Part shown: in pieces, positions 23,940-35,883 of the stretch
Layout: each line of letters begins with the position of its first letter
Position numbering within the stretch: the first letter of the stretch is position 1
NCBI GenBank assembly: GCA_022695795.1
Contig: MU404173.1
Location: forward strand, 1 to 64,000
From: Biscogniauxia marginata
Taxonomy: Eukaryota; Ascomycota; Sordariomycetes; Xylariales; Xylariaceae
Direction: 5' to 3'
Length of the DNA stretch: 64,000 bases
The notes under the pieces: generated by a model
What the model saw: only the letters and a program-made list of their open reading frames with translations
Database searches by the model: none
Told to the model about the DNA's origin: nothing
Program-made: the position numbers and the translations under genes

Positions 23940-24728
23940 CTATTTGTCATTGCGGCTTTCTCTAAAAACCGCCGTCGACACGGCAGGCTTCTTTTCCCAT
24001 TGTGTTGGTAGCACTTGAGTCAGTCCGTCGAGCTCCTCCCGCGCAGCCTGCATCCGCTTCTTCATGGACTCGGGTATGCTAGCCGGTTCCCCTATCACCT
24101 GAGCCTCGTCCAGAAGCTTTATCTGCTCCTCCAGCTCCGCGATGACTTCCTCTTGCGACGCATCTTCGATAAGCTGGGACAGTGGGCCCAGTTCGACTTT
24201 GTCAGTGTCGTGTACGAAGATCATCTTCTGTAGTGAATTCAGGTCCACCTTCTTCCACCGCAGTACCCTCCATGCGCCCTCGGGTACTACCGCGAGTTGC
24301 TGTACCTTGTTCAGGTCTTGTGTAGACGCCCATAATGATGAGCACTCGGGCTTTAGTTCTTCATGGCCGAAAAATATGGTGTCTCGGCTGAAGTCGACGT
24401 ATATCCGGGCTTCTTTGTTCCCAACTCCGAAGGAAAGTGTGTAGTGTTTCAAAGCTTCATATCGAGCTTCTGAGTTGACGTGTAGAAGGGCAGGGATCTG
24501 TGTGGTGGACTGCCATGTTTTCTGGTTGTCACGTGTCTGTATTATTGCTTCGTCCAGTGACTTCGGTGTTTGTTGGTTTCTTGTAAAAGGAGACTTGACA
24601 ATAACAGTTCTTGCTTCAGGCATGGCATGTTGCCAGATCTTGATACGTAATTCGGGTGGAAGCTCATTGAACTTAGTAAAGGTGGTAAGCCCTTGGGGCT
24701 TAGTGAATAGTGAAGCGTTTTGTTCCAT
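23940..24728 (-). CDS. 2EXR-domain protein (F-box-like fungal family)
   Basis: An intact single-exon gene with a true ATG at 24728, 262 residues. Residues 15-35 carry the family's opening block, FNELPPELRIKIWQHAMPEAR, and at about 83-95 the second block, LLHVNSEARYEALKHY; both are hallmarks of the 2EXR domain. A C-terminal helix-rich segment (about 185-240) contains a short Glu-rich likely coiled coil. The family is hugely expanded in filamentous ascomycetes and its function is unknown; an F-box-like adaptor role has been suggested from the LPPELR block. Two degraded relatives lie downstream (28151-29009 and, less surely, 41838-42670), so this is the surviving member in the window. Confidence 0.85.
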   Translation of the reverse strand: MEQNASLFTKPQGLTTFTKFNELPPELRIKIWQHAMPEARTVIVKSPFTRNQQTPKSLDEAIIQTRDNQKTWQSTTQIPALLHVNSEARYEALKHYTLSFGVGNKEARIYVDFSRDTIFFGHEELKPECSSLWASTQDLNKVQQLAVVPEGAWRVLRWKKVDLNSLQKMIFVHDTDKVELGPLSQLIEDASQEEVIAELEEQIKLLDEAQVIGEPASIPESMKKRMQAAREELDGLTQVLPTQWEKKPAVSTAVFRESRNDK

Positions 24729-27700
24729 TGTTTCGTCGATAGTTTTGAGTAGTCGATAGTATTTGGAACAGTGCCAATGGTAAAGTCTTATAATAAGAAG
24801 GATTGAGCTTATGAGAGGCAGGAGGGTTACGGGAGCTTCATAATATAAGTTTGTCGACGGCAGTGATTCTTGGCATGATATCAGTAGGCGTGGCCTATGG
24901 TCGAGTCAGGCAAGATCTGTGAGCTTATAGTCTATGCCCCCAACAAGGATAGTGTGACGACTGCGCAATATGTTGTAGCACTTGTACTAGTGGTTCACTC
25001 GTGGGCTAGACACTACCAACATGTGATTGGTAAGAAGAGCTAGAGATATTATTGCAGGAGATATTGCAGCTTTCATTTTCTGGCCCACATTGTAGGTTGC
25101 CATGACTTATATGCGGTGTGCAGGTCGATGTAGGTCGAGCAATGAGGGGTCTCATCCCATTACCGTCGCTGTTTTCTTTGTACCTGACAACTTAAACGAT
25201 ACCTGCTCTGAGTCTAGACTTGGACGTAACGAAAGAGAATGGTGTACCTTTCCGCGCTAGAATGAGACTACTGCCAACTTTGTTCTTTCTAGGCGGGTGA
25301 CTATGTGGACTGGAACGTGGTTAGATGAGAAAAGACAACACCACAGCAGGCTAACGTTGATGCGAGGCAAGCCGACACGGGCACCGACAGGCCGCCTCCG
25401 TGATCATTTGACGATAGAGCGCATATGCGTACGTAGTCGAATACAACTGCACACGTAACTTGAGTTTTCAACCAACCTATGTGCCACAAATCTAGCGGCA
25501 AATATCAAATAAGTGATCTACGGCCGTATAACGATCAACAGGGGTTCTATTTAGACCGTAAAATCTCTCGGTTCCGAGATATTAGAAAGCGATGCGCGGA
25601 GCCATCGGATGGCGTTTCCGCTTTCTCCTTTCAAGTGAAAAACATCGGGGAAACAGGATTACTAGACCGGAAGTGTCGGCGAACCTGGCCTGAGACATGA
25701 ATCTCTTTGCTTGTAGAAGAGTCTTAAGCTGACCTGACTCTCAGCCCCGACCCCAGATCGCGAGGCAATCCGTAATTTTCGCTAGACATCGTGGAGGGTG
25801 AGAAATAATGGCCAGAAGGCTAAAGCCACGGCGGCTATCAGTGTAAGTCGAAGGCTTATTAGTTACTATTCTAGACGCTGATATCCAGGCAAGGAGGCTG
25901 ACTGCGTATAATTGGCTATTTTCCAACTCTGGTCGGCCTCGCCGTTACCCAGCGCCCGATCTACGATTACTCATTGTCTGTTCTAGTATAATAGCTGTGT
26001 GTATTCCTCATAAGGGACAAGGGGACACTGGTACATGTATGATTGTCTTGGTCTAAAGAAGAAGAAAAGGGATAGGAGGAGAGATAATCAAAACTGGTTC
26101 CTAGAGGTATTCTTCTCATCGGTAGTCGGCTGGAAGAGGTCTCCGTGCTGAGCACACTTGGAATTTAATGCAGATCGACCGCAGAATGAACGCGCAAGCT
26201 ACGCACATCATTGCTAAGAATCACTATCACGAAACGCCTACTTGCATACAGTGCATGTAGGCTCTCCCCCGACGTGCAATCATTTGCACCCCATCCGAGG
26301 GATGCAAGGGTGAACAGAGAGGATTGACGATAATGTGAATTAATTATCGCAATCAAAGTATCCCCTGTTTCCCAACACCTCCTCGCTCGGCGCTCAGAGG
26401 CAATCCCGCCGACTACCTAGTATTAGTCATTACGATCTTTCATTGAGACCCAAGACATATCGCTGAACTCTCTTTCAAATCATCGATGGCAACCAAATCG
26501 AACGCAAACTCGTAGTTCCGACCACCGACTACCGACTGTACCCTGACGCGGAATCAACCTCGGATCCAAGAGTTCATTCCTAAACTTTCGCCAATAGATT
26601 TGTTATCTGCCAAGACCATGCAAACTAGTCATTACGATGGAGGGAATAGAGTTACATACTTACATAAATACTTACATCAAGAGCATGCAGGGACCTGTCA
26701 GGTGCCGAGTTTCAGTTGGTTGTTGACGCTGAGACCTGCAATATTCATCATCGGCCTCGTCACCAAGACGAAGAAAGATGTCGACTTGGTTTTCCCGGCC
26801 TGAACCTAGCCATGTCTGTGACACACAGTTCTCAACAATGAGTTGAGGGATGTTGTCAGCAATATGACGTATTGAGATAGGTAGTAAGTTGGAGGTCGAA
26901 AGAGGAATAATTCCATATCGTAATTCATAAGCGTTTCCCCTTAATGAGGCATTATATGATACCTAGGATAGATCGTGTGCCTGTCAGCATCCTAATCCAT
27001 CCCGCAAGTGGTTTAGTAGCGGTCCTTTGCGCGAAGACATTCTCCTGGGACTCTACACTGAGACATTTCGCTTCTTAGAATCCAAGAGGTTCGGTCTAGA
27101 TTGCCCCATAATCCTCGATTGGCCAACTCTATGCGTTGCATGACGCCTGCCTACACGTAGGATAACAACGCTAGGATACATCGACAACTGAAAGATCATA
27201 CGTTTTTCGTTCGCAAACTAGAGGCTCGTCTATTTAAGCTATGCTACCGCGGAGTCTAACGTGGGCCACCTGTCACCGGTGCAGTAACAGGGGGGTGAAG
27301 GATCTAGCCTATACTTGCCACAACTAGGTATAAGCTTTTGGAAGATGTTACTAGATCCCAAGATCAAGGGAATTATGTCACTCTTATTATCGCTACCATA
27401 CTCCCCCACGCATCATGTATTACGCATCGTTTCAAAACTGGGGGCTCTCTCGTCGAGCTGGCACCCTTGCGTTAGTTACTCTTTCAAACCAATCAGCGTC
27501 AACCAAGACACCAGACCTGGCTAGATCATGGGACCTTAGGGTTGTTCCCGGTCTCGGGGGCCCCGGATTTTCGCTCTTGGCGTAGGATTCCCCTTTTCCG
27601 ACGAGGCTCCCGCTTCGAACGGCCCGTTGGCGTGCATTACTCAGTAAGACTTCACTAAGGTTAGGTATATTGACGTAAATATGGCATCGTGACATCTGTC

Positions 27701-28150
27701 ACTTTTTGCCTGAAGTGCATCTTCAATTGATGCGTCAATATGCACAGGTCCACTACTCAACACTACTTACCGAGTGCAGGTGGACCCCTGAGATAATGTT
27801 ACTCCCCGCTACGGGTTGTTATAAGTAATAAGTACCTATATAAAACTGGATTTCTTAAGAATATTTCAAAGTCGTAATATAAGTCTAAGTAAATTATTTT
27901 TATGTAACACTTTTAAAATTCTAATTCTATAGAAACCTTTTATATGGAGAATTGAATTAATGCGTTTTGACGTGTAGTGGAGAAAATCGGCGAGGTAACT
28001 CGGTGATGATTGTGACATTATTTCGAGGGTTGCCTTTTATACACCCACATAACCTGGCTGGCACTGCCAACTTGGAGCAGTCAGGATTCCAGTTTCTCGC
28101 AAGCAAGTACGCCGATTAACGGTTGCTCTAAGCGGAAATAATGCTGGATT
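24729..28150. other. 3.4-kb gene-less region
   Basis: Only short, unconvincing ORFs in six frames. The right part (about 27790-27970) becomes AT-rich, suggesting an old decayed repeat. No tRNA-like A and B boxes, terminal repeats or domain motifs were seen. Confidence 0.55.
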
Positions 28151-29009
28151 TTAAAAAAAATATTCCGTCACAAAATAATCCATTTCCCTCAAAAACGTGA
28201 AGATATAAGGATCACCATCGAGCTTCCAGGATGAGTCTCCCGACTGGACTTCAACAAATTTACAGGAGTTGCCGTAGAATTCTTGTCGTTCCTTCTCAGG
28301 AGCATATCCCGGTCGTCAACGGATTCTATAGTCGATAAACCAGAGGTTCTCTACCCAAGGTAACCTGTCGGAGGCTGCATCCATAAAACATCGATGGGGT
28401 CCTTCAACCTCGTGGTAGTCATCTATCCAAGGGATTTTCCATGCTGGGTCATACTCGAGTGCCACATGGCCGAGCCCGAGAGCAGCGATTGGAATCCCAA
28501 AAATGGACTCTTCGCCAATCAATGTTGTCGAAGTTGAATGGCTGGAGGCACAAGAGGTCGGATCTCGGATAAATCGTGAAATGCTGACTTTGTCCGTCCA
28601 AGTTGAAAGTCCCGCGGGCTGGAATCAGGTCGACATGGGGAGAACCTTGAGTTTTCTCGCACCAATCGTGCCAATTGATAGCCCCAAAAGGTAGGGACTT
28701 CTGCATGAAATATCTCGAGTCCCCGCAAGCTCCCCACAGGCCGATCTCAGACAGATATGCTGAGGGATTCGAATCTGTCCAGGAGAGTCTTTTAGAACCG
28801 CTGCAATGCGGTGCCGTCAAGCAAGAGATGAAGCGGGTGCCTGGGAAAAATGGTCTGGTGGCCATATCTGCTGCATCCTTTCTGTCATCGTATACAGTGA
28901 AGAAATGTGCCCGGGGCTTCTGAGGGAGCGAAAGCACTGCATATTCCCAGATTTGATACTGCAATTCCCTGGGCAGTCTCGGGAATGGGTGGAATTCTTG
29001 GAACGCCAT
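28151..29009 (-). pseudogene. 2EXR-domain pseudogene: one frameshift, one nonsense codon
   Basis: The true ATG is at 29009 (MAFQEFHPFPRLPREL). The family's opening block follows with RELQYQIWEYAV. The frame is lost within a run of five A (plus strand, 28499-28503). Downstream, in the shifted frame, the expected C-terminal blocks appear: IPIAALGLGHVALEYDPAW, then ENLWFIDYRIR. A TGA at 28318-28316 follows where CGA (Arg) would continue the frame, after which about 55 more codons run open to a TAA at 28153-28151, ending FVTEYFF. The two lesions sit in otherwise good coding sequence, so inactivation looks recent. The homopolymer indel could instead be an assembly error, but the TGA would remain. 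Full length before decay would have been about 285 residues, close to the intact relative at 23940. Confidence 0.8.
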
Positions 29010-30894
29010 GGTTTTCGGCAAGTAAGGTAGGCGTTCTCCAATGAGCAGAAGAGGATACCCGAGGATTATAGTGCTTGACAGAAAATTTATTTCTTAAGAA
29101 ATATCTCCAGATATTGATGGTGGACAGTAGAAATTGTACTCATCAACTATGCTTTCTCCGACAAGTCAACTGGCGAAATTGCAGCTCCACTCAAACATAT
29201 GGCAAGATACACGGGACTCTAAAATCTTGTATCCTTTTCCAAATCTTTATGAGTGCCTTGCTCATTGATGAGCTGTTCTACGCATTCGAAACCTCACAAT
29301 TGAGTAGCACAGCTTTCTAAGATTGCTTCCAAGTTCTCACTTAGGATATAGTCGTACTAATTAGTGATGGAGGGCAACTCTATTACTCCTAGAGAAAACT
29401 GTGGATATAAATGGTGGGCGCCATCATCTCTCTTTTATTTTCCAACTACTATTTAGTGTCCCTCTCTCGGGATTACGTAGCTGTCAGGGGTCTATCGCCG
29501 ATATCACGTATACATAAAAGGGGAACCATCGTCTAGACGGTGGCAGAGGTCAGATCTGGGACTGTAACTCAATATAGGACAAGGTAATAACGTAGTTATT
29601 GCGCGAGGAACTGGAGCTTCAGCTACCTACCTAAGGAGTCTGCGGAATACTTATTTGTTCTATTAAGCCACATGTAACTTAACTGTTGTTTATCTATTGG
29701 TCTTTCATTGCAACTGTTGGCGGGCATAAATTCTGACACACTGCTTCACTTTTAGGTTGATAGTGTTAGAACTACAGTAAACTATGTAATGCTGTTTTTA
29801 AATTTGTTTGGTATATGTATTGTTGAGGTGACGGGGTTGAATTCCTTCAACATTCAAGTAACTAAGTTGCATTGAATATATGCCCCTTTCGAACCGAACT
29901 TAGATAAATCAAGTCATCACAACGGACTCAATGCACTCTTTTCAACCACTCACTTAGTCATCCAATCACTCAATTCGTGAAATAATTGATGACCTCCAAT
30001 CTAACCTCACATCAGTATATTCTGATACATGCAGCTCACGCCATTCGTAGAGCATCGCTATCCAACTGGGAAGTAGGTGCTACCTAGCTAGGAGTCACGT
30101 ACATCTGTGAGGAAAGGTTTGAACAGCTACCTACCGAAACGGTTCATAACTTTACTTGGATAGGTGAGTCACGCTCGCTTCTTGAGAACGAACGTTCGGT
30201 TTCGTCGTCATCAGTACGTATATATGGGTATCTAATCCGGGGGGTGGGGTGGTGGAGGTCTTGCTTGAACCTTAATCTGGCCATAAAGGTTCCATGCCTC
30301 CTCAGATTGGCCAGAGGCTAGGTACTAAGGGGCAATATGACAATGTTGCGTGAATGTGCCTACCTGTCTCCCTACAAGTTTCAGTAGGCACCTTGGCAAG
30401 TGCTTGCACTTTAGCTTTCAGCATATTGATTTTATGGGAAGTTCGCCGGCACCCTTTCCTAATCACGTCTCGGGCTTACAGGGTATTTTATTGAACAGAT
30501 GGAAGGAAAGGGAGCTGTGGGGGTCGAGAGGGTAGTGTAATCCCATTAACTACCAAATTCTCATTGCGTTTTTGATTATTGAGGTAGGTACAGACGTAGG
30601 GAAACTACTTCTAAACAGTAGCTCAGTGGCACCTGGACACCTCTCGTCTTTCCAGTTCAGTAAGTTCTAGAGAGTTTCTAGTGTACCCCTTTCCTCAGTT
30701 GATCAGTAGCAGACAGGATGTCGAACCAGGGTGGATAGCTACGACGAGGAACACCTTCCCTCTGGAATACAACCAAAAATGCTTACTTTCTGCGTATATA
30801 TACCGACTCCCATACAAGTTTCTCTCTGGCTCTTCACCAAAGCTCCCACCGAATATAACCAACCTGCCAACACGGATCGGCCGCAACGGATACC
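29010..30894. other. Intergenic, nothing recognised
   Basis: Short ORFs only. Several CTACCTAC or CTACCTAGC motifs occur (about 29621-29632, 30084-30093, 30126-30134). No gene, RNA or repeat element identified. Confidence 0.55.
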
Positions 30895-31352
30895 ATGTTT
30901 TCCAAGACAACTGAGGACCCTCCCCCCGATTCCCCCACGGTGGTCAAACCAAAGCGAGGAGACGACATCTACCGATTCGTCGATGGCGTTCGAGTATTCA
31001 AGGACGCAGATTAGTTTGACCCCTGATACCGTCGAGAAGGCTGATAAAATTATTGTCGTGTAGACCTCATGGCAAGGCTGAAATAACCCCAGTCAAACGG
31101 CGCACGGTGGTTGAAGCTATCGAGGCGGACAATAAATGGCTGGTAGAGACTGATCCTGATCCTTATCTGGATTTGGATCTAGATCTGGATCTTGATTCTA
31201 TATCTACGGGCCTGGCAATTGCGGCATCACGGTTCCCCACGAGCGGACAGGAAAATCCTAAGTCTCTCGTGATGTTATCAGCGCGAAGGAGGTTTATATG
31301 GGGATTGGTCTTTGGGGGTTGGTATCTTGGATGGAGGCGGGCTTTACCATAG
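30895..31352 (+). CDS. Possible small two-exon gene, function unknown
   Basis: A 33-codon exon (MFSKTTEDPPPDSPTVVKPK onwards, 30895-30993) can be joined in frame to 31077-31352 by a GTATTC donor and a CAAG acceptor, giving about 124 residues. The second part has a duplicated Asp-Leu run, encoded by a short GATCTG-type repeat at about 31166-31196. It ends in an aromatic-rich segment, RFIWGLVFGGWYLGWRR, that could be a membrane helix flanked by Arg. The acceptor is poor and the intervening DNA is also partly open in another frame, so a frameshifted relic is an equal possibility. No family recognised. Confidence 0.3.
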
Positions 31353-32305
31353 TGTAAAGTACGGTCCGACGGCCGCTTCGCGGTGACGCAAATTGTCTGG
31401 TTTGAAACCGCAATGTTGTGTAGTCGGGCGGGCGACGAAGTCGGACTCTATGACCTCCACGTGGTGTCGCCTGGGAACCTGGCCTTCGTGGTTAGAGCTA
31501 GCAATAGAGACGCACATGTAATTATATGGGTGAATAACACAGTTATGTAGCATGCTAGGTACTACTCTTGAGTTCTATATTGTGGAATAACTGTACGACG
31601 TTGAAGTTTCTCTTGGACCCCCGTCTTTATCGATATATTCAGAGAGTCACCCTTAGGCAAGAGGTTCTAAATCGAGGCCTATTGAGATACCTAGGTATGA
31701 TATACCTAGGGTGGGTATTTCCCGTATCTGATGGGGGGTTCTAATTCGGATATTAGACTAATAGCAAGACAAGGCCCTGTATATGAAAAGATACCTACCT
31801 CACCTACCCAGAATACAACCCAAGATAGTGAGTGTGAAAGTCACCGTACACTATTTGCATGCGATAATAGCATAATGGACCTAAGCATAAAGTTGACGAT
31901 GCCCACGACCTCACTTAAAAGGTATGTATGAATACGTACATAGTATGCAATTGTTGAAGTGCATTGGTATGGTCCAAGCTCTAAGTCCAAGTGAGACCAC
32001 TAATAAAATCAGATTGCTGCTCAGCTGATTCCAAATCCTGGATAAACATTACCTATTACAACCTCTCGTCCCATCAGATCCGCGTGTGATATCCCTAATA
32101 CATCATGTTCCATCTTGATTATCTAGCGCTCCGGCACAACATGATTCGGCGCATGGGGGCATCCAATGTAACCCTAGAATGTCACTACTCTGGGCTAACC
32201 TACTCAAAGCGTCACGGTCGTTTCACCTCGTTGGTGGACGCGTCGTTAGCCAAGCCGAAATCATGAGGTCATAGCGATATTTACAGGGCAGATATCAGAC
32301 GCAGC
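31353..32305. other. Intergenic, nothing recognised
   Basis: No credible ORF. Contains a perfect TACCTAGGTA palindrome at 31688-31697 followed closely by a second TACCTAGG at 31703-31710. Confidence 0.55.
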
Positions 32306-32413
32306 AGAGGTTAGAAATAGCCAGAGGTTAGAAATAGCCAGAGGTTAGAAATAGCCAGAGGTTAGAAATAGCCAGAGGTTAGAAATAGCCAGAGGTTAGA
32401 AATAGCCAGAGGT
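32306..32413. repeat. 17-bp minisatellite, six full copies
   Basis: Six perfect head-to-tail copies of AGAGGTTAGAAATAGCC start at 32306, 32323, 32340, 32357, 32374 and 32391, followed by a truncated copy. Perfect identity of the units implies recent expansion. The array lies about 260 bp beyond the stop codon of the adenylation-reductase fusion gene. There are no spacers, so it is not CRISPR-like. Confidence 0.95.
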
Positions 32414-32668
32414 GGTAGGCATGTTGAGCATGTATGTACAATACCCTACTCACCAAGCCTTCCCATCCGGTTCGGCCCGCTAGGTCTCGCAGTCGGACCT
32501 GATTCGTACATACGATGCTGGGTCACATGAGGGTCCTTGGTTACAGATGGAACGTTTTATTTATACCGATTAGCCGACTGGCTACCTGGATGACCGGGAA
32601 CACTCTCGGTAAAGCACCATGGACCAGACCACCGCCTAATTTACAACCTTTCTTAATTACAACGTCTG

Positions 32669-35600
32669 TCAAGAGTCAAAAATCGCCCCGAACGCCGGAA
32701 CACCTCGTGCCTCAAGCCGATAGACGACCTGCTGTGTGACCTTTTTATTAGAGATGATGCAGACCGCCTCAGCATCGCTCTCCTTCAACATCTGGTATGC
32801 CATAGCAGTGAGATCAGGTTTGCCCTGAGTTCTTGTATTCCAGATGATCGCCTCCGGATCTGCCCGGAGCACATCATCCACGATATCCTGCCCGAACGTT
32901 TCTTTCGGGTGAGGCGTCGACCATAGAATTCGGGCTGGGACACGGCCCTCTAAAATCACAGCCAGGCATGGCCCAATTCCAGATCCAGTGGCGACGAGTA
33001 CCACTTTCTTAAATAGCGGCGCGATGGTAAGAACACCCGAGGCGAGAGCACCGCGAGTCCAAAGCCTCGTTGGCTCGCCATTAATGGTCTTCCTAGTCCA
33101 ATCTCCAGCATTCGATACGATGATCGAAAAGCCCTTCGCGCCTGGCTTGGCAAAGGCTGCGAAAGCGTGCCATTCACGCATGGGTTTATCAGAGATGCGG
33201 ACACCCTTGCCCGCGATCGGAGTCTCAAAATCAAAATGAAGCCTGATTGCGTGTTTTGAAAGTGGCTCAGGCCTGACAGTGACCTTGCGGAGACGAATCC
33301 AAGGGAGCGCAATGCTGAGCGTGATCAAACTCAGGAGGTAGACTGCCGGCGTTTGAGCCAGAGCAGTCGAGAGTGGGACGTCTGGAGCCCGAAGCGAATC
33401 GGTAGCGACGATCAGGTGTGCCCACACGAGGGCGGTGGCAGTCCAGCCGGCGAAACGATGAGTCCATTCGAATTGGTCATGCATTTTGACGCGGACATCC
33501 GGGTGCGCCATTCCAACGATGGCTGCCAAGAGGGCGAGGACGAGGTAACTGAGAACCACGGTTCCGACATTGATGCGGTACTCCTTGTTGCCGTTCACAA
33601 AGTTGACCGTAACAGCAATCGTGAAGACTAGCCACCACATCGATGCTGAGACGGCAGCACCTGAATGTATGCCTCCGATATGATACACACGGGCACAGTG
33701 ACGCCTGATACTTAAAGGCGCCCACGTCGGGACCCGAGTCGCGAGCCAGAAGCAAAAATTGATAACATAGTCTTGTCGCATGGCCACGGCGACTAGAAGG
33801 TTGCTTGCAACTGCGGTCGCAAGGCTGGGTATCGGCAAGCTACCCTTGTGCCAAGATTGCCACCAGACAATGGCAAATGCGATGAGGTTTCCGAAGAAAA
33901 TGAGGGAGAAGAACCTCCGGTACAAGGAGAAGAAACGATGACGGAGCCATCTCTCTCCATGGAAACCGTTCTTCTCGGGGAGTTTGTATTTCACTTCCTC
34001 GTCTTCCGAGGGCGCATAATATTGCAGTTCGCTCTCTGACACCTTCGACAGACCTTTCTCTGGATCAGAATATGTTGATACGGCGATGGTTGACGGGCTG
34101 CTTGACAGGGTTTCGAAACTGGGAGACTCAAGGAGCGCCTTTTCAGCTTCGGCTAGCGCTCTCAGTTTCCGCTTGTCAACCTTGCCGTTGGCTGTGAGAG
34201 GGACTTCGGACAAAAATAACCACCGAGTCGGTACTCCATAATATGGCATTTTCTGTCCCACAACATTTCGGATGTCATCCGAGTTGAGCTGATGGGGTGC
34301 TGAATAGAACCCCCATAGGTTGTCGCCTACTTTTAGGGCACAGGCCTTGGTCACGGATGGTACGCCTTCAATTGCAGCCGATACACCATCCAGTTCGACA
34401 CGAAAACCCTGCTATGGTTAGGTAAATTTATCTCGGTGTGTTGAATGGAAGCATTTGCGTGCTCACCTTAATCTTCACTTGGTCGTCCTTGCGGCCCAGT
34501 GGTTCTATGCATCCATCTTCAGTCCAGCGACCAAGATCTCCTGTGTTGAACATCATGGTGCTACTTGTGGTTAGTGCCATATCTTGCTTAAACATGATAG
34601 GTTCTCTAATTCTCTCACCCGTCTTTCGTGAACTTGTCTGGCTTGAATCTTGAGGCAGTCAGATCTGGCAAGTTGATATAGCCGGCCGAGACACCCACTC
34701 CGCCAGCCCACATCACACCCGGCTTCCCAATGCCAACAGGCTTCTCATCGTCATCCAGCAAGTACACATTGGTATTCGGCAATGGCCGTCCAATCGTCAA
34801 TGGAATCCCCGGCTTGTGTAAGTGCGCTGTGTTGAGGACACTGATCTCAGTTGGGCCACAGGCATTCCAAAAGTTGGCAGCTGCTGCCCATTCGTCTGCC
34901 AGCGCAACTGGACATGGTTCGCCACCGACAACTACCGTTTTGATGTTGGGATAGCTTGCTTGCGCATACTTGCCAAGGATAGTGGGCGTTGCGATAACTG
35001 TATCTACGCGCTTGAGGACGTCATCCCAGTCGCCGCTTCGAATGTGCAATGTCCCTCCGTTCATCAAAGTCGCAAGGATTTCCCACACAGCTAGCTTTGC
35101 GTCAGTACGCTGTTATCAACAATGGGGTAGACATGATTTATGCAAGCATTCAGGCTGCGGGCTTTATGGTAACAACATACCCATATCGAACGAGATATTC
35201 AGGAGCTGGGCCACATTGGTCCCAACACTTATTTTTAAATTTGCTGGCTCGACAAGCAAGTTGTTGGTCACACCTCTATGCCTCACATCAACTCCTTTCG
35301 GCTTCCCTGTGGTCCCCGATGTATATATGATGTATGCTCCGTAGCTCGAGTCGATAGCTACGTTCGGACGGGCCTCGTTACCTTCCCAGGCATCGCTGGA
35401 TTCATTGTCAAGTTCTATCACTTCAACCCCAAGCCCAACAGCATGTCGTTCGACTTTGGTACGAAACTTTTGAAGGGATAGGGTAAAGCCTGAGGAGGTA
35501 TCGTGGAAGATATGTGCCAACGCGTCATCGGTAACGACGCCACCATCCAGGGGTACATATTGTGCACCGGCTTTCAGCACAGCAAATATTCCCACTGTGA

Positions 35601-35883
35601 GCTCGATGGATCGGGATACGACGAGGCAAACTCGGTCTCCGGGACGAAGTCCTCGTTTGATGAGCTTGTTGCTAAGTACGTTGGCCCGCCGCTCTAGCTC
35701 TTGATATGTGATCGTCGTGCCATCGTGATGCCGTACCGCGGTGACATGGGGATGGTGATCAGCGATATGCTCGAAAGCCTGGTGAACCAAGCTGAAGGGT
35801 ATATTTATGCGTGGACCTCTGCCAAACTTGTTGAAGAGCTCCTGTTCTTCTTGAGAAAGGTTGTCTAGAGAATGGAAAGACAT
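32669..35883 (-). CDS. Adenylation domain fused to a ferric-reductase-like membrane flavoprotein
   Basis: Four exons (35883-35181, 35090-34619, 34560-34467, 34408-32669) join in frame to 1002 residues. Residues 1-510 are an NRPS-type AMP-binding domain: A3 YTSGTTGKPKG at 187-197, A5 NACGPTE at 310-316, A7 TGDLGR at 398-403, and the A10 lysine in NGKVDKRKL (K499). No carrier-protein LGG.S motif or reductase/condensation domain follows. Instead residues about 580-790 hold about six hydrophobic helices and 800-1002 a ferredoxin-reductase-like module (HAIRLHFDF near the FAD site, VLVATGSGIGP as nucleotide loop). The protein should activate a carboxylate with ATP and sit in an internal or plasma membrane. 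The architecture resembles fungal proteins annotated as TmpA-like membrane flavoproteins, A. nidulans TmpA being linked to asexual development. Substrate unknown. No dedicated biosynthetic neighbours are seen. Confidence 0.85.

Noticed and set aside
32306..32413. Regular repeat array considered as a CRISPR
   Set aside because: The units are directly adjacent without spacers and the genome is fungal.
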